Below, piece by piece: positions 1-13,323 of a stretch of DNA of 64,000 nucleotides. Position numbers and translations under genes: made by a program. Where the stretch lies: assembly GCF_003254395.2 (NCBI RefSeq), contig NC_037641.1:124001-188000 (forward strand), given 5' to 3'. The notes under the pieces are model-generated. The model ran no database searches. It was not told the origin of the DNA and worked only from the letters and a program-made list of their open reading frames with translations. Position 1 is the first letter of the stretch. Every line of letters starts with the position of its first letter. The DNA is from Apis mellifera. Its lineage: Eukaryota; Arthropoda; Insecta; Hymenoptera; Apidae.

Positions 1-1534
1 AATTATCTTTCGATGAATCTAGATATTCTGTCATTTATTTTCACCTCTAATCATTAAATATTTAAATTTTAATCTTTATAATTGACGTAATTTTTCATTA
101 AACATAAAATTAATTTTGAAAATCATTTCTTTTTCCTACAATTTTTTTTATAATTCAAAAATCAAATCGATTAACTTTATTTTCTGAAAAAATTCTTAAT
201 CCCAAAATATAATTATTGTACTCTTAACTGTAATTGGTTAATGAATAATAAAAATTTCTTATTACTTTAAAATTGCAAATACACACATAACTACGACTTT
301 CTAATTTTCTATACATCATTTTAATTATACATCAACTTTCATGTGAACCTCTTTTTTTATTACAAATGTATTGTCGCTGATGAAATGACTTCCTGATTTT
401 ATGTATTATTATTTATTCATCTTCTCTTTTATCTATATATTATGTATAATTATTTATCGTCATAAATTAGGAATTATGTGACATAATCGAAGAATGAAGA
501 TTTAAATGTAGAAAAAAATTGCATTGGACAGGTTAGCAAAGTTAACATTTATGTTAAACAATATTAATTACGAGACATTCTGGCACAATACCCTCTGTCG
601 GATTAACCATTGAGAGCGGCGCCATCGTGGCGTCTCGATGATATCACGAAACCACTTTGCACGCACCTTTCTCGTTATTTGACATATCTATGGAATACTG
701 ATAATGTCGTGATCGTTAAGTTCCTCTCGTTTCGTATTCAGGCTTTACGTGTTATCGACCGTACATCATTCCATACATCTGTGTGTTCTATTTCTATATA
801 TATATATATATAGCTGGTCTATCTTTAATTCTCTTGCACGAATATCTATATTTGCGAAAAAAAAGGGAACTTACCCGAGGATCGATCGTATCTTTATTTA
901 TCAGTTTGGAAAAATTGGTCAAACGAACCGTGTCACGATACACTGAGAAATGTTTCGATGGAAAATGAAATTCGATGAAATTATATTATTTATTTATGGA
1001 TGAAAAATTGCCATCTCAATTTGTTTTATTCTTAAAAGTATTTTTAGTCGATAATGATATTATTTGAGAAGATTTTTAGGTGATAAGTCTTATTTTTTCT
1101 ATATTTTTCAATAAATTTTCAATTCTTTATGTTCAATCTTAATTTTTGTTCCTCTGTGATAATTATTAAAAATTATCATAGGTAATAAAAAAATGTCTAT
1201 AAAGAAAAATGAAGATAGATTTGGAAAGTTACTTATTTGAATTTATTTATTATATAATGATTCATTTTGTAATGAATATGGATAACATTGGAAAATCATT
1301 TATTATAGATTAATTATTACATTAATTATTATAGATTGTTTTATTTAAAATTTATAATAATCTTCGTTTTTGAAATATAATCATAAAAAGAAATCAAGAA
1401 AAAATAAAAACAAAAAGAATTAAAATAATTAAAATAATTATATATTCAACTTGACAGACAAAAAGAAAAAAACAATTTTATGTAAAATTGTATTTTTTAT
1501 ATGTAGAATAAATAGAGTTTTTAAAAGAATTTTT

Positions 1535-2215
1535 TTTAATTTAATTGAAAATTTTATTAATTTTTTGTGAGATAAACCATTACATAAATATTATAATTTA
1601 AAAAGAAAAAAATTCTAGTAATAATTTAAACACAATTCAAAAGAATAATTCAAAGAATATATAAATGTAAAAAAATTTATGTAAAATTGTATATTAGTAA
1701 TAATTATAAAAAAATATAAATTCAATATGATTAAAATTCAAAAAAATTACTTATTAAATTTAATTTATCTAATTTTATATAAAAAAAATATATTTTATAT
1801 AATATAGAAAAAAATATTAAAGAAAATAAAGAGAGCAGAAATAAAAAAAAGAATGAAAAAGAAAACTAATTTTTAAATGATATTCAAGTAAGATCATTAA
1901 AAGATCATTTTAATTTAATTGAAAATTTTTAATTGAAAATATTAATTTTTTGTGAGATAAACCATTGCACAAATATTATAATTTAAAAAGAAAAAAATTC
2001 TAGCAGTAATTTAAACACAATTCAAAAGAATAATTCAAAGAATATATAAATATAAAAAATTGTGTCAAATTGTATATTAGTAATAATCATAAAAAAATAT
2101 AAATTTAATATGATTAAAATTCAAAAAAAATTACTTATTAAATTACTTATTAATTTATCTAATTTTATATAAAAAAAATATATTTTATATAATATATAAA
2201 AAGATATTAAAGAAA
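1535..2215. repeat. Direct duplication of an AT-rich segment, two copies about 385 bp apart
   Basis: About 290 bp beginning near 1535 recurs near 1908. Shared landmarks are GTGAGATAAACCATT at 1567 and again at 1952, followed in both copies by the same series of oligo-A tracts and the phrase AATTTAAACACAATTCAAAAG. Differences are scattered substitutions and small indels. No coding potential is visible. Confidence 0.75.
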
Positions 2216-4257
2216 GTTTAAAAAATCATTTTAAAACATTTTAAGCAAAAATATTCTCTATAATTATTATGTACATATTAGAATATAATCAGGCAATTTC
2301 ATTTCAAGCTTATTAGATTTTCTATCAGGTATATCATCTCGCTTGTACATCTTTGCGTCATCGTACAATACGGCCACCCTTTAAGAAAGCGAACTTTCCA
2401 TTGTCCCGCATCCTAAATCCTAAACGAAATTTTCTTTTCACGACCAGGTTTTTCACGATAGGTAGTTGAACGTATTATAAAAAAAAAACCTTTCTGGTTA
2501 CATTCTGTTCTGACAAAAGAAACCGAAAAAAATATCAATTTATTTTGTACCAAAAAGTACTAAAGAGTATCTTTTTCTTTTTAATTTTTCCTTTGACAAT
2601 ATTTATGGACAAATTGAACGATTTCTTTATAACACTGAAGGTGTTTTTATAAATTACGCAATGTAGAAATCTATACAAATATTTTTGTTATAAATTTTTT
2701 GAAATTAAAAACTTAATTTTAATTAAAATTATCTCGTACAATAATTCGAAAAAGTTTGAAACTTTAATCTTTTTAGATTATTTCATCGACTTTAATGATT
2801 TTACGATAAAAAACTTATATTTTATTCCTTATTTTTGCAATAATCGCACTTTCATTTCTTCCAAAGGATAAAATCATAAATTCGTCTCATTTATTTTTCC
2901 ACACTTAAAACACAATTTCCCAATCGCTAACTAAACGAGTTACACGAGAGTTACGCGTATTTTTACAACTCATTCGATTCTCGAGAGTCGTTTCTCTAAA
3001 TTGCGATCACCACGATATTATTTCTCGAATTCTCGATCGTATTCGGCCCAAGTGCTATTGCGCGATGACAATGCAGCAATCAAGCTCGGTCTCTTTGCCT
3101 TGCAAAAAAGGATTCCTTCCTTGACTTTGCCTGGGGGATATCAACGAATTCTTGAACGCCTCGACGTCCGTTGAACTTCGAAGAAGGGAGAGCACTCGAG
3201 GAAAAGCATTAATCGCACGGACAGAGCGATCCAAGCACGCCAATCTTCCAATTCTCCGAGCTTTTTCTACGAGTAGTTAATTGACTGAATTTAGACGATG
3301 AGAATGACCATCGGGGATCATTGGCGAAATGAATTGCTTTCTTAGAAGGTATTGATAGCATTATATCGATAGTTTCTTTTACCAAAGATATTGTAATAGT
3401 AATTTACTGTCAGCGGTGTCTATCGATTAATTATCTTTAATTGGATCACGTCACCAGTGAAATATCGTAATTCGATCCTTGTTTCAAGTAGGGTTAATTG
3501 GGTCGATATAATATTCTTATGTGTACATAGAACGCATTTATTGATTGTTTTATATCGATTTTCAATTTGAGAAATGAAATAAAATATTTATACATTTTAA
3601 TATTTTCCAATAATTATTTTACTTTCCTCTTAATTAATTCAATTTTGTTGTTCAACTATATAATGATTCAAGAAAATTGTACATTTCTAATTTATTAAAC
3701 ATAATGTACATAGAAGATAAAATAACTTTTTTTATTTGTTCGTAATTTCGAAGGAATTAACTTCTCATTCAGCTGCAAATATTAAGTGGAAATTGTAAAA
3801 TGTAAATGTACACAATTGCAGCACAATTACGAAAACATTTCGTCATGCCTGATAGTTGGAGTTGGAGGATGATATATTTGTTTAGAACGTACCAGCTGGT
3901 ATTACAATTCAGTTGTGGGATTTGTATCCGTCATTGGTTTCGAAAGTGATTTATCGGTAGAAATTCAATAGTTGATTACATCTTGATTAAATTATTCATA
4001 CGCGGAAATTTCTGGTTTTATATTTCTTGTTGCTGCTTTAACTTTTAGATTTTTCTTTAATTTATAAAAAATTGTTGTATTTCAAAAGAGATGAGATATT
4101 GACCTATGAAAAATTAAATTTTACAATGTGTACACGATTTATCAATTTTTTTTCAACATATTTAATTTTTCTACCCTTTTGAGAGAAAGAAATTAGATAT
4201 TTTAGAGTATTATAATTAATGTAATTTATGAGAAATAAAATATATTACATACAATTG

Positions 4258-4261
<4 letters not shown>

Positions 4262-4302
<41 letters not shown>
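4262..4302. repeat. (TA)n microsatellite
   Basis: Uninterrupted TA dinucleotides, about 20 units, in non-coding DNA upstream of the EB-module exons. Confidence 0.95.
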
Positions 4303-4304
<2 letters not shown>

Positions 4305-5450
4305 TTTTTTATTATATTCGTTTTAATAATTAGAACAATTTAAAAGTTTCTATAAAAATTGATTGATATAGAATAAATGTAAATTCTTGAGGGAATAAGA
4401 AATGGAGATGGAAAAAGAGTTTCAGTGAGAAAAATTAATTTTAAGAAAAATAATTTTGAAATTAAATATTTCTTAGGATATATATTATTTCAAATTATTA
4501 AAAAATATATTATTTTTGTCGATAACTGTATTATATAATTTAATAAGATAAATTTTAATTATAAGTTTTTAGTATTATTTTGTATTATTCCTTTAATATT
4601 ATTATATTTATAATTTTTTTAAATTTAGATTTTACAAGATATTCTGTACTGTCTTTTTTGAATTTAGTTTTTCTGGTTTCAAGTTTTGCTTATTAGTGAT
4701 AGAAATTTACATAGCAAAAAGTTTTGTTTATTAAAAATATTTATTCATAAAAATAATGAAAAATAATGAAAAATATTCATAGATTCCAGAATATATTATT
4801 AAAGTGATATATTATAAAATATTAAAATATATCATGTATTTAATTCATATAGCATTTTGATTTTGATTTTGATTTTGTTTAGTAACAATGACGAAATAGG
4901 ATCAATATTTTTATAATTAGTATTTTTAAAAATCTTGAAATCTTGAAATTTCTTGTGGATATCTTGAAGAGATTTTTTTTCTCATTAAAAATTAATATAC
5001 AATTTTTTTTTTATATTTTTGACATTGGAATTTATTTTTTTTTTATATTTTTGACATTGAATATTAATTGTAGAATAATATGTTAAAAAAAAAGAATTTA
5101 TAAGATAATTCATGCTGTTAATAAATAAATTTAAAATTTGATTACTGATCAACTAGTAACAGCTTTTTAAAATTTCTATATATAGTTATAAATAAATAAA
5201 ATATTATTATTATAATTTATAATAATTTATATTAAGTATTCTTTTTTTCTAAAGAAAAGAGAAAACAAACATTTTTTTCTAATTTATTTTATTAGTCCCA
5301 TAATATAATATAATAATTATTTTATAAGCAAATTTAAAACAATATGAATAGAAATTGTTTCGTCAAAGGGAATAATAATTTGCTATTGTTCTTACTACTG
5401 ATATCAGAGATTTAAGAGAATTCTAAATATTCCATCAAATCTTTTTGCAG

Positions 5451-8400
5451 ACTTAACCGACAGGGGGACGAAGAAGTTTGGCGATGATTGCGTGGAAGAT
5501 CGTGAATGCAGTTTCTCTGGCTCGTATTGCGAGCCAAAAAAGAACAAATGTTCGTGCAGGGAGGAATTCGAGGCGACGAATCATATCGACAAATGTGGAC
5601 ACCGTAAGTTAGTATATTTTCAAGCGCGCCGACATTGCTTCGTAAGTGTCAATCTTTGCTCGATTTCGATCAATCAATCTAAGAATCATTGATCATATCA
5701 TAAATGAAATAAAAAGCATAGGATATATTTAATAACTTATTATTTTGTCAACATAGAAAGATGTAATATTTATGAATAATTATTATATTTGGATCAACGT
5801 TCATTTTTTCGAAAATAATCAAAAATGACAAAAGAAGCTTTTAACGTTTCCTATGACGAATATGATGACGTATGCGAATTTTTTTATATTCGAAAAACGA
5901 AAGTGATCTAGTTTTTTAAATCATAAATTTGTTCGCATGGTGTTTGAGATCAGAAAAGCTCAAAAAAGAATAAAATAAATTGAATATCTCGTAATGTTAT
6001 ACTTTATTAATTTAATGCGTTCCAGATAACATTCTGGAATGTTGTTCTGCATACTAATACGCTTTTCTTATCTTTGATTAGAAATCGATAAAATGGAAAG
6101 ATTGTCTAAAGAAAAATTATAAATCGAAAGATAAAAAAAAAAATCCAACGAAGACTTTATTTGAGGCATTTTGGCGATTGTGAAAGTCATTTTATTGAAT
6201 TTATAAATTTCAATTCATTTATTATTAAATATTCTAGCCGAAACAGATCTAGAATCATTATTAAAATATATATAACATAAATATTTTCTCTAATACCAAA
6301 AGTTTAAAAAAATTTTTGATAATGGATTAATTATTTTCTACATTTTTCTTCCTCCCTTTTTGAATTTCTTAATTTTAATTAAACCCTATAATTTTATTAT
6401 TATTATAGTTAAGGAGCGATATATCACAAAATGATTCGAATTTAAATTTAAAAATATCGAATAATCGAATTTTCTAAAATTATTAATAATACTAATTGAA
6501 AGTTAAAAAAAACGAAATTTTATATATTAAAAATAATATGAAATAAGATATTAATTATTATTATTAAAATAAAATATCGATGAAGACAGTTTATAATAAA
6601 ATTGCTCAACTCACGTATAAATAAATGAAATTTTTCCCTTTAATGCGACCAAGTTTTACGATCGGAATGCCTACGGATAGTTGTTTATGACTTTCTTCCG
6701 TGGAATCTAAACGAAAGAACGCGATTCTTGATCTCTGACATTAAAAGCATCGCGAGAAATTAAAAAGCAAGAACGAAAGCATGAATTTATCGATCCAGAT
6801 TATGTTTGTGCAACACGTTTTTAATTAAAAAAATGTTATCTATCGGTTGAATTATTTTTCATGTATTCATTTATCGAAAATTTTTCTTAAAATCGTGATG
6901 AACGTCATAATAATATTATTACAAATATTAAATAATAATAATAATATTAATTTCAAATAAACATTAATGAAAGAATATTAAAAACAATTATTTCAGGATT
7001 ATTATCAAGAATTATCGAAATTAAGGCTTGAAAATGTAAACTGTGATATTTTGAATCTCACATACAATTTCTATTATTATTAAAAACACGCATTTTATTG
7101 GATAAAATCAATTTCACATTTTCTTTTCTAGTGGATCCATGGCGAAAATAAATTTTTATTCAATTTCAAATACGACAAAGATAGAAATGAATGATTCTAG
7201 AAGAATGAGAGATAAATGGAAATTGTCAGGATTAAAATTCAATCAATATTAAGCTTGCTAATTGCGAGCCTGTGGTCGATATATCGAGGACAGTGTGGCG
7301 TATAATCAGTAGATCAAATTCACCACATTAACCTCTGGATATACACTATCATCCGCAAGCACGCTACACAAGGAAATAATTCCTTCTTACATCGATGAAT
7401 GATGACTGTACAATTGATTTTGTGAACACTGTTCGAATCAATTAATTCAATTGGATAATAATTTTATAAAATAGAGCAACGATAGGGTGTCAGATCATCG
7501 TGTGATGATCGATCGACAGATCGATAATGTTTCAATATTATTAATGTTTGAATGTTATTCGAGATATGATATTATGAAAGAATTGGAAAAAGGAAATGTT
7601 ATAGTTACTCTTACTTAAGTCTTAAAAAAGATTAAGAAATATAATAAATTTGTGGCAATGCGAATAATTTTTGATCCATAAATGATACGAATTTTAAGTA
7701 AAAATGAATAAAAAATAATAGATGTATATTATGCAAAACTTCATCTCTGATAATAAACTTCATTACTCGATAAAGAACTTTGAATATAATAACTCATAAA
7801 TGAATAAATGTAAATTATATTAACATAATTCTATAATAATAAGTTTTTTCAAATTAAAATTATAAAAAAAAAATATTATTATATTATATATCTTAATACT
7901 AAATTTCTCATTTTTCCAAATGAAATTATAATATTATAATAAAAGAAAGAAGAAAGAAAAAATACAAGAAAAATAAAAAAAAGGCACGAACTTTTAAAAT
8001 TCAAAATCGAAGAATACCAAAAGTAACAAACTACTAAAAATCGGAATCGAATAACTCGTTAGAGGAAAATAAAAATGGAAATAGTGTCTCTTTTTTTAAA
8101 AATATAACTTTTTATAATAAAAATAACATTTCGTGAATTTATTTGATAAGAATGGCGGGAGAAAGCGAAGCTTACTCGTTAATGGTTTGTGCTTTTTCAG
8201 CGGTGAACGTGAACGAGTCGTGCTTTTTCCACGAGCAATGCGAGGCGAGGGTGAGCCAAACCGAATGCAGGGACAATCGTTGCATCTGCATCTTCGAGAA
8301 GATCCCGGTTCCCCAGCCTGACGGCACGATCGTGTGCGTCGGTAAGAAACGAAAGAAATGAAGAAAGAAAATTTTGGCAAATCTCTTTTTAACGTAAAAT

Positions 8401-11400
8401 TTCATTCGCGTCCACCCACTCGAAAAGAGAGAAGCAAACTCGTTTCCTCCGTTAATGGGATTTAACGGCCTAAAATTTTACCAAGGGCCAAGTTCGTAAA
8501 ATTCATCAACTGTTTTAACGCGATCAATTAAACAAACGCGAATAACGCGGAAATGGCGAACTGTCCGTTTCCGGTGCGGTAGAAATTAAAAGCACGTCAC
8601 TCTGATACTTTTGCACACTTTTATTCTCAACTTAGCGTTGTAAATTGAATTAAATGGGTGACACGTGTGTGCAATTTCATCATGTTGAAAAAGCTCTTTC
8701 GCTTTTGGGTGAGATTATTAATTTGGGTTAAAAGATAATATGAATTCGTTTTGTTCCGATAAATGTATAGGTTATTTTGTTTTAATAAATATACGTACGT
8801 GTCTGATAAAAAGGAAAAGATATCAAAGATTAGTTGAGTTTATCATCTCTATTACAAAGAATTGAAAATGAAAGATGTTGCATTGTGTGAAATAAAAATA
8901 AGAAAATGAGACATTGTGATACAATAAAATAAGAAATAAATTATATTGTTTTTTAATAGATGATATAAAGAAAGATAAAAAAATAGAATTATATTGTATT
9001 ATTTATTAAAAACATTTCAATTGTTAATTAGAAATCTAATCTAATCGCCCATTTCATACAAAATAAAATGGTATTAATTGATTAGAATGAAAGATATTAT
9101 AGGAATTAAAGCACAAAAGTTTAGTTCATCTCGATCAAGGACGTGCTTTTTAAAAAATAACACTTTTTTTCTCTTCAAAGTTATCGTTTGAAATGAATTA
9201 ATTTCTCTGATAAAAATCTTCGATAAAACGTCCTTGATAAAAATATCGAACAAAAATTAACCGGCGAATGGAATGAATGCAAATGAAATAAATGTTTCAG
9301 CTGAGCAAAAAGAGGAACCCAATCTTCAATATATCGATCCGACGATGATTGGTGTTCTCGTTGGTATGGCCCTCATGTTCATCATCATCTGCGTCGTCCT
9401 TAGGCTTTTCAGCAAGTAAGCCTCCTATTTGCATATTTTGCACGGTGATTCCTCCCTCTTAACAATTCTCGTAAACGAGAGAGTTTATAACCTACTTCTA
9501 CTTGGCAGGAAATGTGAAAATGGACCGTTGATGTCGTATGCCTAATGCAAATTTAATGCTTTTTTATTCTCTTGACAAACTCGTACAAAACAAATTCAAA
9601 AGAATACAAAATCCGGATCTTGAAGTAACCAACATTATCAAATTATTCAAAAATACATCTTTTATCTCGTAGAAAAAGAAACTCTTTTTAGAAATGTATT
9701 GTATTAAAGAAAAAAAAAAAAAAAACTATAAACAGATTATGAGCATGAAAATTCTTATATCAAATTTGATTTAAATTTGAATAAATTTTAATATTAAAAT
9801 TTATTTTAAGAGTCATTATTATTACGTTATGGATTGTTTTATTAAACTATATATTTGAAAGATTACAAATTGAATTACAATTAACAAATACACAAATCGG
9901 ATCGATAAATTTATATTAGAAAAACGCATAATTTCACGAATCTTCGTTCGATCTGTTTCAGAGCTCGTTGGCGCGAGAATCGTACAATTTTTAACACCCC
10001 GAACGCCCGTCTAATGAACGTATCGTTGCTGAGAGAGAACAAGCTCCTGCATCCGCAGGAAAGACGCGGTTCGAGGGCAAGCGTACGAGTTCCCTCGAGG
10101 CAGCCCTCGATGGCCTCCCTACGTGCCCATTCGCCGAATGCCTCGCAAGGTGCGAAACACTCTCAGCACTCACAGCACAGAGTGAGCCGTACGGGTTTTT
10201 ATTCATTCACTTACTAAGCAAGCAACTTGTTATACAGTGTCCCGTTGAAACAAAGCAAGCGACTCTTTTACGCGCCAGTTTATATCGGGTGTTCGATGGA
10301 AATCGAGACATCTCCCGTAGGAGTGGATCCTGTTTAGGAAATGAAAAAAAAAAAAAAAAGGGAAAAGTACAATGGAAAACGAGTTTTCTTTTTTACTTTT
10401 TTACTTTCGCTCATCTATTTCTTTTCTATTTTTTTTTCCTTTTATTCCATTCAACGATAGTTTTAGATTTATAGGTTATTGCAGGTTAAAAGACCGGGTA
10501 AACGTTCTTCTACTTCCCATCGTTGAGTAATTGTGTTTTAGTGACACACGATAGCGACTATAGTCCTCGCAGACATGTGTGTTGCATGAAATATTCAAGG
10601 TAAACATCTGTTCGGGAAATATACGCGTAGAGCCAGTTGTTTAGAACCAATTATTTCGTATGTAATTCATGAACAGACTGTTTTAAAAAATGCAACGATT
10701 GTGTCAGATATCTGTGTGTGTGTGTGTAGAGTACAGATATTATCATTGTTTTTCTCTTTTAATACTCATCATTGTGACCGAAAAGTTTTATAATTTTTTT
10801 TTTTTAATCTAATATTATAATTCGTATTTTCTATTTTTTGTTTTTAATCATATAGCAGAAAATAAAAAAAAATAGTTTTTGGTCATAATTCTTTTTCAAG
10901 GATCATTGTTCCAATGATTAATTATCTAATTTTGTAAATTATAGCCACGGAATAAGCTGAGAAGGTTGGAATGTTCCTCGAGCTAATCAGCTAGTATTAA
11001 AAATAGTTATTTTCCAGTATATCGATTTCCGTAGAACATCCCATATATTTATATAGATATAAATATCGCAAAGTAGGTAATTTACCTACTTTTGCCTATT
11101 CTACTCTGTACCTTAGAATTCTTCTATTAAGTTCAGAATCTTTCAGATATATTCTCGCATGCAATTGCTTGCCGAAAGGATAGATATTTGCTGGTTACTT
11201 TTAATTTGAGAGTGCATCGAGGTCGATGTATTATACTTTAAATGCATCGTTTTCAACTAAGCGTTGAGAACCACCTCTAGAAAACTTTTTACCATCGTCG
11301 TATCATGCGTCGATAATATCGTAAAAATCATATATATTTTTTTTTTTTATTCATTTCACGATCAAAATATTTCATTCTATTTTAATTTTATAAAGTTATG

Positions 11401-13323
11401 GGACAATAAGGATTAAATGAATTGCATCAAAACTCGTGACGAAGTGAAACTTAAAATGAACAAACTAGCTGAAAATATAATTTATAACCTATCGTCGATA
11501 ATTCTTTAGCTGTTTTTATTCACAATTATTCAAATTCCGATTCTAGAAATTTTATATCATAATTCGACGATTAATATTTTTAATTTGAAAACATGGTCGA
11601 AAGGTTAAACGGTTTAAAAAGTTTTTTTCTCGTCGGGGAGAAAATAACAGCAAAACTAACCTTAAAAAAAAAAAAAAAAGTATCGCAATAAAACGATGCA
11701 TCTCAACTTTCCATAATTATGTTTCCTTTTTTTAATAGACTTGACTCTCTTTACAGTCGATCATCTATAGCAGTAGTCTGTTTAATGATCCCGTCTGTGA
11801 CCGTTGTTCTTGATTATCTTATATACTACGGATTATATACTACGGACCTATGAGGTGCTCTATTGTAAAAAACTTTTCAAATTGACGCGTCCTTCGAAGA
11901 GGGTAAGTTTCGTATATTCTTACCAGTTTTTATTATATTTTTCTATATAATTTACGGTGTTATCGTAGTATATGTATATTTTATATATATATATATGTGT
12001 ATTTTGTACATAATCCTTATTAAGGTTACTTACCCTCTTTCGGATACGTCAGAACTTCGAGCTTAGAAGAGCTGTGTGTGCGTTTCTACAGATACAGATA
12101 GATCAGAGTCTCCTTTTTTCTAGCGTTTTCAAGGATCACAACTATAGTTGCTTGCTACAGTAAAAAATCGTTGCTTGCGTATATATGACGTTCCATCGTA
12201 GAAATCGCGATTTGAAAGTACCAATTATATACAGTTTAATCGATTATTGATTTGATGAAATAATGGATCAAATTGGGAGGGAATAAGAAAATTTATCGAT
12301 ACTCCATTTTTCAATCAAATATTTGTATCGAAAAATATTAATTAATTCGTTACGAAAGAATAAATTTGTTATTTCCTCCGTACAAGTATAATCGGATTAG
12401 AAGATAAAATAAAATAGTTGCAGTAACAAGAATCGATCCTACGATCGATTCTTTATACTTTATACATACATATGCGTACATTTTCATTATCGCACGGAGT
12501 TCTGAAGTAGTTTTTTTTCCAAGAGACCAGATCGCATTCGAGAAATGCATCCTGGTTATACGGTAAGATAGATTATCGATCTATTTTATTGGGGATGGAA
12601 ATGGAATTAATTAAAATACAAGCCTTTTTAGCTTTGTGAATGTGAATTTGCAACCATTTCTAAAGATCCATTGACAGTGAAATCGATCGAGTATTCAAGT
12701 ATCACTTCAAACATCTTTTTAACAGTTCAAGTTCTCGAGCACTTGTAGAATTAGACAATTGTTATGCATGTTGTGCACACAGTGGCGTTTGGATAATATC
12801 AATTATTAGAAAAAAAAAAAAAAAAACACGAAAAATAAAAATTTTTTATAAAAATTCCTAAAAATTTACAGTTTAATATTACCTATTTTTATGCTGCATC
12901 TCTCTGTCTGTCTCTCTTTTTCTCTTTATTTTTTTTAATACTGTATCAAATTGAATTTAATTCTTCGATAAAATACACAACCGCTGCTGTAAACTCTTTA
13001 AAAACTGAAGAATTCGCTCCGATCGAACTTACAACATAATATTCTCTCGGATGCACGATTCTTCATGCTTTCGACTGTATTCCAGCTTTCCGTGTCATGT
13101 GAAAAGTGTACGGTCGTGATAAAGCACGCGATACTTTAGCAAGAAAATGTGTCTGTCACCAGGGTCACGAACAGGATCACGACGGGGGAGTCGGGGCAGC
13201 AGTGGGAATGCGTCGGCCGTCTCAACGAAATCGAACAAATCGCCACCTAATCAGCCAAATACCATGTCTGAGACTGTTCATTCGGAGAATGTCACCGTTG
13301 AAATTCTCGAGGCTAAGGCGTAG
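5451..13323 (+). CDS. Single-pass membrane protein with cysteine-rich EB-like modules (5' end not found)
   Basis: Exons are 5451-5603, 8201-8341, 9301-9415, 9962-10149 and 13163-13323, all with AG/GT borders and matching phases; together they give 251 residues plus stop after a leading partial codon. Exon 1 has six Cys in an EB-like pattern (DDCVEDREC..CEPKKNKCSC), and exon 2 a second module (NESCFFHEQC..CRDNRCIC). Exon 3 encodes one membrane helix (IGVLVGMALMFIIICVVLRL) followed by a basic stop-transfer. Exons 4-5 form a Ser/Arg/Gly-rich cytoplasmic tail ending VTVEILEAKA. This suggests a type I surface protein with a small extracellular domain. The signal-peptide exon is missing and must lie upstream. 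Reading through exon 4 instead gives a shorter tail stopping at 10217. I cannot name the ligand or orthologue. The donor at 10150 (AAG/GTGCGA) is weak, so the last junction is less certain than the others. Confidence 0.7.
9962..10217 (+). CDS. Alternative terminal coding exon of the EB-module membrane protein
   Basis: If the donor at 10150 is not used, the exon that starts at 9962 stays open through 10217 and ends in ..RTGFYSFTY. The total would then be 220 residues after the leading partial codon. The frame is continuous with the transmembrane exon. A second GT donor candidate at 10182 (GTGAGC) is in phase 0 and would not fit the frame of the downstream tail exon ending at 13323. Which end is used cannot be settled from sequence alone. 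Confidence 0.45.
10218..13162 (+). other. Last intron (or 3' UTR of the short form) of the EB-module gene
   Basis: This stretch holds no supported coding sequence. It contains a GT repeat near 10711-10727, a 23-base near-perfect palindrome at 11070-11092, an imperfect inverted repeat at about 11882-12050, and a perfect 11-bp stem-loop at 12428-12453. Its sequence is visibly more complex than the flanking intergenic DNA, so it may be transcribed UTR in at least one isoform. Confidence 0.5.

Larger units (their letters stand above)
1..5450. other. AT-rich non-coding DNA, probably 5' intron or upstream region of the EB-module gene
   Basis: I find no exon here with matching splice signals and phase. 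It holds homopolymer A/T runs, a (TA)n tract at 4262-4302, a direct duplication at about 1535-2215, and two islands of more complex sequence (about 560-960 and 2930-3420). The next exon starts in phase 1, so a signal-peptide exon for the EB-module protein should lie in this stretch or upstream of the window. I looked for one in the more complex islands and did not find an open signal-peptide-like frame. Confidence 0.6.

Noticed and set aside
610..968. Overlapping short plus-strand frames
   Set aside because: They overlap in several frames across a TA run. No splice-consistent exon could be built.
3055..3243. 62-codon minus-strand frame in a G+C-richer island, considered as a first exon
   Set aside because: No signal peptide, no splice junction in the required phase and no family similarity.
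8096..8405. Several other frames over the second EB exon
   Set aside because: These are shadows of the real exon 8201-8341, whose frame keeps the cysteine pattern.
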